Notes: generated by a model from the sequence alone, not told the origin. Shown: positions 7,689-16,922, numbered from the stretch's first letter. The stretch: 64,000 nucleotides of DNA from Brevibacillus gelatini (GCF_003710935.1 NZ_RHHS01000033.1:18494-82493), one strand, 5' to 3'. A program made the numbers and translations.

Positions 7689-8528
7689 ATGAAAAAGCTG
7701 GTTGTATCTGTACTTTCTACTGTATTGGCATTTTCTCTGGCAGCGTGCGGAAGCAAATCCGAAACAGCTCCGGCTCCAGCTGAAGGCGGCGCTCAAGGCG
7801 GACAACAAGAAGTGACACTGAAAGTAGGCGCTTCTCCGGTTCCACACGCAGCAATCCTGAAGCACATTGCACCAAAACTGAAAGAACAAGGCGTAAACCT
7901 GGAAGTACAAGAGTTCACCGATTACGTACAACCAAACGTACAGCTCAACGAAAAACAACTGGATGCAAACTTTTTCCAACACAAACCTTACCTGGAAGAC
8001 TTCAATAAAGGACAAAACATGGATCTGCAACCTGTAGTGGCTGTACACATCGAGCCGTTTGGCGCTTACAGCAAAAAGGTGAAATCCGTTGACGAACTGG
8101 CGGATGGCGCTACAATCGCGCTGCCAAACGACCCGACCAACAGCGGCCGCGCCCTCGCTCTCCTGGAGAAAAACGGCGTTATCAAGCTCAAAGAAGGCGC
8201 TGGCATCAGCGGAACAGTAAAAGACATTGTAGAAAACAAGAAAAACCTGCAATTCAAAGAGGTTGAAGCAGCAATGCTGCCACGCGTTCTGGAAGAAGTA
8301 GACCTGGCGCTGATTAACACCAACTACGCGCTCGAAGCGAAGCTCGTGCCAACGAAAGACGCTCTGTTCATCGAAGACAAAGAATCTCCATATGCGAACT
8401 ACCTGGTAGCTCGTCCTGACAACAAAGATTCCGAAGCGATCCAAAAGCTGGCGAAAGAACTGAACTCTCCTGAAGTGAAAAAATTCATCGAGGATGAATA
8501 CAAAGGTTCCATCGTTCCAGCGTTCTAA
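7689..8528 (+). CDS. metQ: methionine-binding lipoprotein MetQ
   Basis: A 279-residue substrate-binding lipoprotein of the NlpA family. The signal peptide ends in FSLAAC, with lipidated C20. The mature part starts VTLKVGASPVPHAAIL and keeps FQHKPYLEDFN and ALPNDPTNSGRAL, all typical of MetQ. It captures methionine (possibly also sulfoxide or D-methionine) outside the membrane for MetI/MetN. Third gene of the operon, 57 bp after metI with its own strong ribosome site, ended by the terminator at 8557. Confidence 0.96.
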   Translation: MKKLVVSVLSTVLAFSLAACGSKSETAPAPAEGGAQGGQQEVTLKVGASPVPHAAILKHIAPKLKEQGVNLEVQEFTDYVQPNVQLNEKQLDANFFQHKPYLEDFNKGQNMDLQPVVAVHIEPFGAYSKKVKSVDELADGATIALPNDPTNSGRALALLEKNGVIKLKEGAGISGTVKDIVENKKNLQFKEVEAAMLPRVLEEVDLALINTNYALEAKLVPTKDALFIEDKESPYANYLVARPDNKDSEAIQKLAKELNSPEVKKFIEDEYKGSIVPAF

Positions 8529-8556
8529 AAAAAGTGATGGATGGTTCAACAAATAG

Positions 8557-8596
8557 ACCCAATGAGCCCGAGTGGCTGGTTGGGTTTATTTTTGTT
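8557..8596 (+). terminator. terminator of metNIQ
   Basis: ACCCAATGAGCC pairs with GGCTGGTTGGGT with two mismatches, followed by TTATTTTTG. Confidence 0.82.
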
Positions 8597-8715
8597 TATT
8601 AAAGATTAAATATTCATAAAATTTGATTAAAACTAACTACACCCCATTTTCAAACATTTTTTCTTGTCGTATATTGTGGTTGCGATAGAAAAAAATTTAT
8701 CAGGGGGAAATTCCG

Positions 8716-10359
8716 ATGAAGAGAAATGTTAAACTTTTTATCGCCATGTCATTGGCCGCAGGAAATATTTTGGCAGGCTGTGGAGGAAGCACGCCTTCGG
8801 ATGAACCTGCAAAACAGCAGGCGGGAGAAGCAGCACCTGCGACTGCCAGCAACAAGCCGCAAGTGTTCCGGGCGAATCTGACCAGCGAGCCTTCGACAGC
8901 AGACCCTGGACTGGCCAAGGATGCTACCTCAGGGGCGATCGTCCGTGCGGCTTTTGACGGCTTGACGAGGCTGGACAAAGACGCGAAGCCGATGAACTCG
9001 GTTGCGTCCGATGTGAAAATTTCCGAAGACAAGCGCGTATATACGTTTACCATTCGCGACTCCAAGTGGAGCAACGGCGACCCGGTGACGGCGCACGACT
9101 TTGAATACGCCTGGAAACGCGTCCTGGATCCAAAGTTTGGAGCTGAATACGCGTATCAGCTCTACTACATCAAAAACGCAGAAAAAGTACACGCAGGCCA
9201 GGCGAAACCTGAGGAGCTGGGTGTAAAAGCCCTTGATGACAAAACACTGGAAGTCACGTTGGAAAACCCGACACCGTTCTTCCTGGAACTGACCGCATTT
9301 TACACGTATTATCCTGTAGACAAAAAGGTCGTAGAGGCAAATCCGAACTGGGCGCATGAGGCAGCAACTCACGTGGGCAACGGGCCATTCAAGATGACAG
9401 CCTGGGAGCACAAGAGCAAGATCGTTTTTGAGAAGAACGAAAACTATTGGGACAAAGACGCAGTCAAGCTGGACCGGATCGAGTTTGTGATGATTGAGGA
9501 TGATAATACAGCGCTGTCCATGTTTGAAAACGGCGAGCTCGACTGGGCGGGGCAACCGCTTGGCGGCCTGCCAACCGATGCGATTCCGGCACTGAAAGAA
9601 TCCGGAAAACTCGTCGTTCATCCAAAGGCGACCATGTACTGGTACAAAATCAACACCACCAAAGGAGTGCTGAAAAACGAAAAAATTCGCAAGGCACTTG
9701 CTTATGCGATTGATCGACAAAGCATCGTGGACAACATCACACAGGTCGGCCAGGTGCCTACGATGGGAATGCTGCCGCAATCTATGGCGATCAAGCCGGA
9801 GGGCTACTTCCGCGACAACGACGTGGAGACAGCGAAAAAGCTGCTGGCAGAAGGCATGCAGGAACTGGGGCTGAGCCAGCTTCCGACCATCACCTTGTCG
9901 TATAACACGACAGACCGCCACAAAAAAATCGCCGAAGCGATGCAGGATCAGTGGAAGCGCAACCTGGGCATCGACGTGAAGCTGATGAATAAAGAATTCA
10001 AGGTGCATTTGCAAGACTTGCATGAACTGAACTACGAGATTGGCCGTTTGGGCTGGAATGCCGATTTCAACGATCCGATCAACTACCTGGAAATGTTCCG
10101 CGATGCGAACACCGGAACCAACGACACCGGCTGGGAGAACGAGCGCTACAAGGAGTTGTTGAAGCAGTCTGCCCTGGAAACCGATCCGGAGAAGCGCAAG
10201 CAGCTGTTTGCAGAAGCTGAGCAAATTTTCATGGATGCCATGCCTGTCATTCCACTGTTTACGGACGTGGATGTATGGGTACAAAACGATAAAGTAAAAG
10301 GCGTGCAAGTAGACGGACTGGGCTTTATTGATCTGAAGTGGGCGGAAATGGTCGAGTAA
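8716..10359 (+). CDS. OppA/DppE-type peptide-binding lipoprotein (copy 1)
   Basis: A 547-residue extracellular peptide-binding lipoprotein (SBP_bac_5 family). Signal peptide with lipobox ILAGC, C22 lipidated. Family motifs: LDPKFGAEYAYQLYYIKN, HVGNGPFKM, RKALAYAIDRQSI, and PVIPLFTDVD near the C-terminus. It presumably binds oligopeptides for an Opp/Dpp importer encoded elsewhere, since no permease or ATPase gene is adjacent. First of four tandem paralogues and the most divergent of the three lipoproteins. Its upstream region is AT-rich; a candidate promoter is TTTTCA (8647) - 17 - TATATT (8670). It ends in its own terminator. Confidence 0.94.
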   Translation: MKRNVKLFIAMSLAAGNILAGCGGSTPSDEPAKQQAGEAAPATASNKPQVFRANLTSEPSTADPGLAKDATSGAIVRAAFDGLTRLDKDAKPMNSVASDVKISEDKRVYTFTIRDSKWSNGDPVTAHDFEYAWKRVLDPKFGAEYAYQLYYIKNAEKVHAGQAKPEELGVKALDDKTLEVTLENPTPFFLELTAFYTYYPVDKKVVEANPNWAHEAATHVGNGPFKMTAWEHKSKIVFEKNENYWDKDAVKLDRIEFVMIEDDNTALSMFENGELDWAGQPLGGLPTDAIPALKESGKLVVHPKATMYWYKINTTKGVLKNEKIRKALAYAIDRQSIVDNITQVGQVPTMGMLPQSMAIKPEGYFRDNDVETAKKLLAEGMQELGLSQLPTITLSYNTTDRHKKIAEAMQDQWKRNLGIDVKLMNKEFKVHLQDLHELNYEIGRLGWNADFNDPINYLEMFRDANTGTNDTGWENERYKELLKQSALETDPEKRKQLFAEAEQIFMDAMPVIPLFTDVDVWVQNDKVKGVQVDGLGFIDLKWAEMVE

Positions 10360-10433
10360 CAGCTGAAAACCCCCACAGGCAGTTCGCTGCTGGAGAGAAT
10401 CACCGGAAAATCCAAACTTTATCATTGTAAATC

Positions 10434-10481
10434 AAGTCCCCTGTGACATCGCTTTTTCGCGATGGAAGGGGACTTTTGTTT
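10434..10481 (+). terminator. terminator of oppA copy 1
   Basis: AAGTCCCC pairs with GGGGACTT around an inner CATCGC/GCGATG stem, followed by TTGTTTTG. Confidence 0.88.
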
Positions 10482-10690
10482 TGCCTGGGCTTCCAGGATT
10501 CGCATAGTTTTTCTTGGACGAGGAAAACTTCATGTGACAAACGATCAATTTATTTCCTTTCATACAATTTGATCTTTGGATAAAAGAAAATTAATCTTGC
10601 TTAAATTACCTTTAATATTGTTGAAAATGCAGTATATTTATGGAAGCAGCTTCCAAGGAGTGTTACACGTATCAAAGGGGGTCAATTTGA
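10482..10690 (+). promoter_or_regulatory. AT-rich upstream region of oppA copy 2
   Basis: About 200 bp without a gene, increasingly AT-rich towards the start. It holds a TATATT (around 10633) that may serve as -10, but no matching -35. The upstream regions of copies 1 and 3 have the same AT-rich character, which could suit a nutritional regulator such as CodY; I see no good match to its 15-bp consensus. Confidence 0.35.
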
Positions 10691-12316
10691 ATGAAAAAAA
10701 GCGTATTTGCTGCGATGAGCTCCATCCTGGTCCTGAGTGCAGCGCTGGCTGGATGTGGCGGCGGCGAGCAAGCAGGAAAGCAAGGAAATTCTGCTGAAAG
10801 TGAACAAACAAGCGGTCCAAAAATTTTGCGCATGAATATGAAGACTGAGCCGCCAACGGCTGATCCTGGTTTAGCGGAGGATTCCATATCCGGTGCGATC
10901 ATGCGTGCGACTTTTGATGGACTGACGCGTATCGGTGAAGATGGCAAGCCGCATGAATCCGTAGCGGAAAAAATTGAGGTCTCTGAAGATGGACTTACCT
11001 ATACATTCCACTTGCGCGACAGCAAATGGAGCAACGGCGACCCGGTAACGGCGAAAGACTTTGAATTCGCGTGGAAGCGAGTGCTCGATCCGAAACTCGG
11101 TTCTACATATGCTTACCAGTTGTACTATCTGAAAAACGCGGAGGAGTACAACCTTGGCAAAGCGAAAGCAGAAGATGTAGGTGTCAAAGCAACCGATGAC
11201 AAAACACTGGTTGTTACCTTGAAAAACCCGACTCCATTCTTCCTGGAGCTGACGGCTTTCTACACCTACTTCCCAGTGAACCAAAAGGTAGTCGAATCCA
11301 CACAAAACTGGGCGGGTGACGCCAAAACCCACGTAGGAAACGGCCCGTTCAAGATCGAGACCTGGGAGCACAAGAGCAAGCTCGTTCTCGTGAAAAACGA
11401 GAACTACTGGGATAAAGACGTTGTAAAACTGGACAAGATCGACTTCTCCATGGTAGAGGATGAAAACACCGAGCTGTCCATGTTTGACAATGGCGATCTG
11501 GATTGGGCAGGTGCTCCGATCAGCGCACTCCCGACAGATGCGATTCCGGCGTTGAAAGAGGCCGGCAAAATGCAAACCCGTGCAATTGCTGGTACGTACC
11601 TGTACAAATTCAACACCGAGCAGCCGCCATTCAACAACGCGAAAATTCGCAAAGCGTTCGCTTATGCGATTGACCGGAAAACAATCATCGACAACGTGAC
11701 ACAAGCGAACCAGGAGCCGGCAATGGGTCTGGTGCCTCCAACCATGGCAGTAGCAACTGGCCCGTACTTCAAGGACGGCGATGTGGAAACTGCGAAAAAG
11801 CTGCTGGAGGAAGGGATGAAGGAGGAAGGCATCACCAAGCTGCCAACTGTGACTCTTTCCTATAATACTTCCGAAGCGCACAAGAAAATTGCCGAAGCAA
11901 TCCAGGACCAATGGAAAAAAGCGCTCGGCGTAGAAGTGAAGCTTGAAAACAAAGAGTGGAAAGTATTCCTGGACGACCTGCACCAAGGCAAATTCCAGAT
12001 CGCTCGCTCCAGCTGGACTGGCGACTACAACGATCCATACACGTTCCTGGATCTGTTCAGGCTGAAAAAAGGCAGCAACAACGATACCAACTGGGAAAAT
12101 CCGAAGTATCAACAGCTGCTGAACCAATCTTTGGTTGAAAAAGATCCGGAAAAACGCAAACAGATTCTGGCAGAAGCAGAAGCTCTGTTCATGGACGAAA
12201 TGCCAGCGGCGCCAATCTACTTCTACACCCATTCCTATGTGAAGAGCGACAAAGTACAAGGCGTTGTTCTCGACGGTCTCGGCTTCGTAGACTGGAAATG
12301 GGCGGACATCAAATAA
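10691..12316 (+). CDS. OppA/DppE-type peptide-binding lipoprotein (copy 2)
   Basis: A 541-residue SBP_bac_5 lipoprotein with lipobox ALAGC (C22). It shares with copy 3 long stretches such as SMVEDENTELSMFDNGDLDW and VTLSYNTSEAHKKIAEAIQD, so these two are close duplicates. Predicted role: capture of peptides outside the membrane for an Opp/Dpp transporter encoded elsewhere. ATG behind AAAGGGGG. It is bounded by terminators on both sides, so it is transcribed alone. Compared with copy 1 it has a shorter linker after the lipobox. Confidence 0.94.
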   Translation: MKKSVFAAMSSILVLSAALAGCGGGEQAGKQGNSAESEQTSGPKILRMNMKTEPPTADPGLAEDSISGAIMRATFDGLTRIGEDGKPHESVAEKIEVSEDGLTYTFHLRDSKWSNGDPVTAKDFEFAWKRVLDPKLGSTYAYQLYYLKNAEEYNLGKAKAEDVGVKATDDKTLVVTLKNPTPFFLELTAFYTYFPVNQKVVESTQNWAGDAKTHVGNGPFKIETWEHKSKLVLVKNENYWDKDVVKLDKIDFSMVEDENTELSMFDNGDLDWAGAPISALPTDAIPALKEAGKMQTRAIAGTYLYKFNTEQPPFNNAKIRKAFAYAIDRKTIIDNVTQANQEPAMGLVPPTMAVATGPYFKDGDVETAKKLLEEGMKEEGITKLPTVTLSYNTSEAHKKIAEAIQDQWKKALGVEVKLENKEWKVFLDDLHQGKFQIARSSWTGDYNDPYTFLDLFRLKKGSNNDTNWENPKYQQLLNQSLVEKDPEKRKQILAEAEALFMDEMPAAPIYFYTHSYVKSDKVQGVVLDGLGFVDWKWADIK

Positions 12317-12343
12317 GAAAAAACAATCGACAGAAAAAATGCG

Positions 12344-12373
12344 GGAAGGGCGGATAGCCCTTCCTTTTTTTGC
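12344..12373 (+). terminator. terminator of oppA copy 2
   Basis: Perfect stem GGAAGGGC/GCCCTTCC with a six-base loop and a run of Ts. Confidence 0.92.
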
Positions 12374-12542
12374 GGAAAATAAAGGGGCAGACGAGCAGAG
12401 TTTCGTTCGCCCATAATTCTTTATAAAACATTAACTATTTTTATAAATAAATAAAATTTTATTAAATCATTCTAAAACATATTTAATAATAATATACAAT
12501 CGTGTATATTGATAAAAGATTTAGAAAAGGGGGATTACTTGT

Positions 12543-14186
12543 ATGAAAAAGAATGTTTTTGTAGCAATGAGTTCCATCCTCGTTCTTGGTGCGGCACTCG
12601 CAGGATGCGGCGGCAACCAGGCAGCGCCAGCAGATAACAATACAGCAGGCAATAATACGGAAACCTCTGCACCAGCAGCGGGACCGAAAGTGTTGAAATT
12701 GAACCTGCACTCCGAGCCCCCAACAGCAGACCCAGGTATCGCGGAAGACACTACTTCCGGTACTATCATCCTTGCTACCTTCGAAGGTCTGACTCGTGTA
12801 GGCAAAGACAACAAAGTGCAAGAAGCAGCAGCAGAAAGCTATACCGTATCGGAAGACGGTAAAAAATATACATTCAAAATTCGCGATGCAAAATGGAGCA
12901 ACGGCGATCCTGTAACCGCGAAAGATTTCGAATTCGCCTGGAAGCGCGCGCTCAATCCGAAAACAGCTTCCAACTACGCGTACCAACTGTACTATGTGAA
13001 GGGTGCGGAAGCATACAACAAAGGTACTGGTAAAGTAGAAGACGTTGGTGTAAGAGCGCTCGACGACAAGACTCTGGAAGTGGAACTGGAAAACCCGACT
13101 CCGTTCTTCCTGGAGCTGGTAGCGTTCAGAACCTACTTCCCTGTTCACCAAAAAACAGTGGAAGCCAACGACAAGTGGGCTAGTGACGCGAAAACCATCG
13201 TGGGTAACGGTCCGTTCAAAATGGAAACCTGGGAACACAAGAGCAAGCTGGTTGTCGTGAAAAACGAAAACTACTGGGATAAAGACAACGTAAAACTGGA
13301 CAAAATCGAGTTCTCCATGGTAGAAGATGAGAACACGGAGCTGTCCATGTTTGAAAACGGCGAGCTGGATTGGGCAGGTGCTCCAACTTCCGCATTGCCA
13401 ACTGACGCGATTCCTGCTCTGAAAGACTCTGGAAAAATGATTACCCAACCAATCGCGGGTACTTATTTCTACCGCTTCAACACAGAAAAAGCGCCATTTA
13501 ACAACGTGAAAATCCGTAAAGCGTTTGCTTACGCGATCGACCGTCAAAGCCTGATCGACAACATCCTGCAGGCTGGTCAGTTGCCGGCAACTGGTTATGT
13601 ACCACCAAGCATGTCTGTGAAAGCAGATGGCTACTTCAAGGACAACGACATCGAAACCGCGAAGAAAATGCTGGAAGAAGGTATGAAAGAAGCTGGCATC
13701 AGCAAGCTGCCAACTTTGACTCTGTCCTACAACACTTCCGAAGCTCACAAAAAGATCGCAGAGGCAATTCAAGACCAATGGAAGAAAAACCTCGGCGTAG
13801 ACGTGAAGCTGGAAAACAAAGAGTGGAAAGTATACCTGGATGACGTACACCAAGGTAAATACCAGGTAGCTCGCGCTGGTTGGCTGGGTGACTTCAACGA
13901 TCCAATCAACTTCCTGGAAATGTTCAAGGATAAAGACGGCGGAAACAACGACACTCGCTGGGAAAATCCGAAGTACAAAGAGCTGCTGAACCAATCCGCT
14001 CTGGAAACAGATCCGGACAAACGTAAAGCGATCCTGGCTGAAGCTGAGCAAATCCTGATGGATGAAATGCCAATCATGCCAATCTACTACTACACGCAAT
14101 CCTGGGTGAAAAACGACAAGGTTGACGGCGTAATCATCGACGGTCTGGGTGCTGTTGACTACAAATTCGCTGACATCAAGCAATAA
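12543..14186 (+). CDS. OppA/DppE-type peptide-binding lipoprotein (copy 3)
   Basis: A 547-residue SBP_bac_5 lipoprotein with lipobox ALAGC (C22) and an Asn/Thr/Ala-rich linker after it. It keeps LHSEPPTADPGIAEDTTSG, RKAFAYAIDRQSL and MDEMPIMPIYYYTQ. It resembles copy 2 over its length and is also the nearest relative of copy 4 (both have SALE repeats and NFLEMFKDK). Codon use is strongly biased (CTG, AAA, GAA, GTA), suggesting high expression. The upstream region is very AT-rich (12420-12520). The start is the ATG at 12543 behind AAAAGGGGG. Confidence 0.94.
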   Translation: MKKNVFVAMSSILVLGAALAGCGGNQAAPADNNTAGNNTETSAPAAGPKVLKLNLHSEPPTADPGIAEDTTSGTIILATFEGLTRVGKDNKVQEAAAESYTVSEDGKKYTFKIRDAKWSNGDPVTAKDFEFAWKRALNPKTASNYAYQLYYVKGAEAYNKGTGKVEDVGVRALDDKTLEVELENPTPFFLELVAFRTYFPVHQKTVEANDKWASDAKTIVGNGPFKMETWEHKSKLVVVKNENYWDKDNVKLDKIEFSMVEDENTELSMFENGELDWAGAPTSALPTDAIPALKDSGKMITQPIAGTYFYRFNTEKAPFNNVKIRKAFAYAIDRQSLIDNILQAGQLPATGYVPPSMSVKADGYFKDNDIETAKKMLEEGMKEAGISKLPTLTLSYNTSEAHKKIAEAIQDQWKKNLGVDVKLENKEWKVYLDDVHQGKYQVARAGWLGDFNDPINFLEMFKDKDGGNNDTRWENPKYKELLNQSALETDPDKRKAILAEAEQILMDEMPIMPIYYYTQSWVKNDKVDGVIIDGLGAVDYKFADIKQ

Positions 14187-14210
14187 TAGAAGAAATGCAG
14201 CCGATTTAAG

Positions 14211-14246
14211 GAAGAGAGGCGTTCTTGACGCTTCTCTTCTTTTTGG
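14211..14246 (+). terminator. terminator of oppA copy 3
   Basis: GAAGAGAGGCG pairs with CGCTTCTCTTC around a seven-base loop, followed by five Ts. Confidence 0.9.
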
Positions 14247-14331
14247 TTCGAGCGAAAAGCAAAATAAGCCAAAACTGACTTTTTCTTGTATACTGATGCT
14301 AGAAGTGTATATAAAAAAGAGGTGCTTGATC

Positions 14332-15927
14332 GTGAAGAAGAATGTTTTTGCAGCTGCTTTTGCCATGCTGCTTCTCGGCGGGAGTCTGGCAGGATATGCG
14401 GAGGTCGGGCAGGCGGCGGAGCCAAAAGCAAAAGTATTAAGGATGAACCTGTCTTTCCATCTCTTAACCGTAGACCCGGGCATTGCCGAAGACACGACGT
14501 CCGCTACCATCAGCAGGGCAATTTTCGAAGGATTGACCCGTTTGGACAAAGACGGAAAAATACATGCAGCAGCGGCGGAAAGTTATACGGTTTCGGCTGA
14601 CGGCAAGACCTATACATTCAAAATTCGCCCTGCCAAATGGAGCAATGGCGATCCGGTAACCGCCCATGATTTCGAATACGCCTGGAAACGTGCGCTAAGC
14701 CCCAAGACAGCATCGGGTTACGCCTACCAGCTCTACTATATAAAAGGAGCGGAAGCGTACAACAAGGGGACCGGGACAGCGAGTGACGTTGGTGTCAAAG
14801 CCGTCGACGCAAAAACATTGGTTGTGGAGCTGACCAACCCGACCCCGTTTTTCACGGAGTTGACAGCTTTTCACACCTATTATCCGCTTAACAAAAAAGT
14901 CGTGGAAGCCGACAAGGAATGGGCGAGCAATCCCAAGACAATAGTAGGGAACGGTCCTTTTCAAATCGAGACTTGGAAGCCCAAGCAGCAGCTCGTTCTG
15001 ACGAAAAACCAGAACTACTGGGACAAACAGCATGTAAAATTGGACAAGATTGAATTTTCCATGATTGATGACGGGTATATAGAGCTGGAGATGTTTCGCA
15101 ACGGTGATCTGGATTGGGCAGGCGCCCCTTTCTCTGACGTCCCGATGGATTTCGAGCTTGCCTCGGAGTCGCCAGCTCTGTTTCATACGCATCCCATCGC
15201 GGGCACTTACTTCTATCGCTTCAACACAGAGCAAGCGCCTTTTCACAATGCCAAAATCCGTAAAGCTTTTGCCTATGCCCTGGATCGTCAAGCTTTGGTG
15301 GAAGCCATGACGGCTAACAACCTTCCCGCAACAGGTTTTGTGCCGCCGACCATGGCTGTTAGCTCCGGCGGCTACTTTACAGACAATGACACAGAAGCGG
15401 CCAAAAAGCTGCTCCAGGAGGGGATGAAGGAAGCGGGAATCGCAAAACTGCCTCCAATCACGATCACCTATAACACGGGGATTGCTCATAAAGTGATTGC
15501 GGAAGAAATCAGGGACCAGTGGAAGAAAAAGCTCGGAGTAGACGTGAAGCTGGAGAACAAAGAGTGGAGAGCATTTCTGGAAGACGTACACCAAGGGAAA
15601 TACCAGATTTCGCGTATGGGTTGGCTCGGCGACTTTAACGATCCGTTCAACTTTTTGGAAATGTTCAAGGACAAAAACGGCGGAAACAACGACACGGGCT
15701 GGGAACATCCCAAATACAAAGAGCTCTTGAATCAATCTGCATTGGAGCAGGACCCGGAAAAACGGAAAGCGCTTCTGGCCCAGGCGGAGCAAATTTTAAT
15801 GGACGAAATGCCGATTATGCCGATTTACTACTATGCCCAGAGTTGGCTGCAAAACGAGAAAGTTGACGGTGTGATTTTGGACGGACTTGGCATGCTGGAC
15901 TTCAAATACATCGAAATCAAGCCGTAA
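14332..15927 (+). CDS. OppA-type peptide-binding protein lacking the lipobox cysteine (copy 4)
   Basis: A 531-residue SBP_bac_5 protein whose start is the GTG at 14332 behind AGAGGTG; the frame is open back to 14149 but that overlaps copy 3. The signal peptide aligns with copy 3 (MKKNVFAAAF versus MKKNVFVAMS) but the lipobox reads SLAGY, with Tyr22 where the others have the lipidated Cys. It may therefore be cut by signal peptidase I (near GQA-AE) and released. The next conserved block is also degraded (FHLLTVDPG for SEPPTADPG). The rest of the fold is intact through to MDEMPIMPIYYYAQ. Bounded by its own terminators. It may be an active secreted protein or a drifting duplicate. Confidence 0.9.
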   Translation: MKKNVFAAAFAMLLLGGSLAGYAEVGQAAEPKAKVLRMNLSFHLLTVDPGIAEDTTSATISRAIFEGLTRLDKDGKIHAAAAESYTVSADGKTYTFKIRPAKWSNGDPVTAHDFEYAWKRALSPKTASGYAYQLYYIKGAEAYNKGTGTASDVGVKAVDAKTLVVELTNPTPFFTELTAFHTYYPLNKKVVEADKEWASNPKTIVGNGPFQIETWKPKQQLVLTKNQNYWDKQHVKLDKIEFSMIDDGYIELEMFRNGDLDWAGAPFSDVPMDFELASESPALFHTHPIAGTYFYRFNTEQAPFHNAKIRKAFAYALDRQALVEAMTANNLPATGFVPPTMAVSSGGYFTDNDTEAAKKLLQEGMKEAGIAKLPPITITYNTGIAHKVIAEEIRDQWKKKLGVDVKLENKEWRAFLEDVHQGKYQISRMGWLGDFNDPFNFLEMFKDKNGGNNDTGWEHPKYKELLNQSALEQDPEKRKALLAQAEQILMDEMPIMPIYYYAQSWLQNEKVDGVILDGLGMLDFKYIEIKP

Positions 15928-15949
15928 TCTTATATGAGGAAATGATTCA

Positions 15950-15988
15950 AAGAAGAAGGGATGCGCTGCCCTTCTTCTTTTTTTCTCC
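15950..15988 (+). terminator. terminator of oppA copy 4
   Basis: AAGAAGAAGGG pairs with CCCTTCTTCTT around a six-base loop, followed by a T-run. Confidence 0.9.
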
Positions 15989-16068
15989 GGCATGGACAAA
16001 TGACCAATCCATTGTGCTCCCGGCTACATAGAGTAAAAAGGAACAAACTGCAACCAGGGGGGAACGCT

Positions 16069-16326
16069 GTGGATATTGGCAAACTGCTCAATATGGTAAG
16101 GTCCATTCCCAAGGATAAGCTGAAGACGGATGCAGGCTTGAAGGAAGTCATCCGCGATTTGGGCAAAAAAGTCGGCAAAAACTTCACGGATAAGGAACTG
16201 AACGGATATGTGGAGAAGTTTCGGCATATGTCCAGGACTGAAAATGTCGGTAGCCTGCTGAACAAGCTTTCCAAAAAGGGTGTCAGCGCAAAAGACATCG
16301 ACAGCCTGAAAAAGCGCTTCAAGTAA
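16069..16326 (+). CDS. SpoVIF-like small protein
   Basis: An 85-residue soluble basic protein starting at the GTG behind CAGGGGGGAA. Its pattern, LLNMVRSIPKDKLKTDAGLK followed by a helical region and GSLLNKLSKKG, resembles the stage VI sporulation protein F family (B. subtilis YjcC), which acts in spore coat assembly. I recognise the pattern but could not run a profile search, so the family is tentative. It is followed at 13 bp by the ribosome site of the next gene, so the two are probably co-transcribed. Confidence 0.55.
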   Translation: MDIGKLLNMVRSIPKDKLKTDAGLKEVIRDLGKKVGKNFTDKELNGYVEKFRHMSRTENVGSLLNKLSKKGVSAKDIDSLKKRFK

Positions 16327-16353
16327 AGGGGGGCTTACCAGGAGGGAGGTGGG

Positions 16354-16839
16354 ATTATCGCTGCCAGGACCAGAAAGAGAAAGAAGCAGGCTAACGCTCA
16401 GGGACAACTGCTGGAGACGATGCACAAACTGGCGGATGCGCACAATGAGAGCAATGCCCAGATGATGCGCGAGATGAACCAGATGAAGCAAGATTTGCAG
16501 GACATGAAGGATACGCTCGGAAGGCTGAAGGCCGCTTCCAGTCAGCAACCGCGGCGCAGCATTCTGTTTGGAGCGCGTCGGCGTCCGATTCATGTGCAGC
16601 CCGTCCAGGAGAAACCAAAGCCTGCGATTTCGCTCGAAGATTTGCTGCCGCTGTTGCCGCATCTGAGCGGGGCGATCCCGCAACTGAAAAATCCGAAGGT
16701 GGCCGATTCCATCAAAGTGCTGTCCAATCCGGCCGTCCTGTCCATGATTCAGCAGTTCATCTCCAACGGAGGCTTGAACATGCTGAAAGGGCCTGTAGAA
16801 GAAGTAAGCCGAAGAGAACGGCGCGGGTTGTTCCGGTAA
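16354..16839 (+). CDS. hypothetical protein, probable ATT start
   Basis: I do not recognise this protein. The obvious ATG at 16420 has no ribosome site, whereas AGGAGGGAGG (16340-16349) points to an in-frame ATT at 16354, which would give 161 residues. The added N-terminus is strongly basic (RTRKRKK) and runs into a helical heptad region (KLADAH to DTLGRL) that looks like a coiled coil. A Gln/Arg-rich linker and a Pro-rich segment (LLPLLPHLSGAIPQL) follow. The GTG at 16349 is out of frame. No signal peptide or membrane segment. Conserved context with the SpoVIF-like gene suggests a sporulation role (inference). Confidence 0.6.
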   Translation: MIAARTRKRKKQANAQGQLLETMHKLADAHNESNAQMMREMNQMKQDLQDMKDTLGRLKAASSQQPRRSILFGARRRPIHVQPVQEKPKPAISLEDLLPLLPHLSGAIPQLKNPKVADSIKVLSNPAVLSMIQQFISNGGLNMLKGPVEEVSRRERRGLFR

Positions 16840-16862
16840 TCGACAGCTTTTTCGCTTGCATG

Positions 16863-16902
16863 TACTGCCTCTTTGTCAAAAGGGGCAGTCTTTTGTCTTT
16901 TT
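16863..16902 (+). terminator. terminator after the 16354 gene
   Basis: ACTGCCTCTTT pairs with AAAGGGGCAGT, followed by CTTTTGTCTTTTT. Confidence 0.85.
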
Positions 16903-16922
16903 GGTACGAAAAGACTATAAAC

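Noticed and set aside
10621..10640. TTGAAA and TATATT as a promoter of oppA copy 2
   Set aside because: Only 7 bp separate the two elements.
12420..12520. CodY box upstream of oppA copy 3
   Set aside because: The tract is AT-rich, but the best match to AATTTTCWGAAAATT has several mismatches, no more than expected by composition.
12483..14549. Very long minus-strand frame (688 codons) opposite oppA copies 3 and 4
   Set aside because: It is a shadow produced by the codon bias of the strongly expressed oppA genes.
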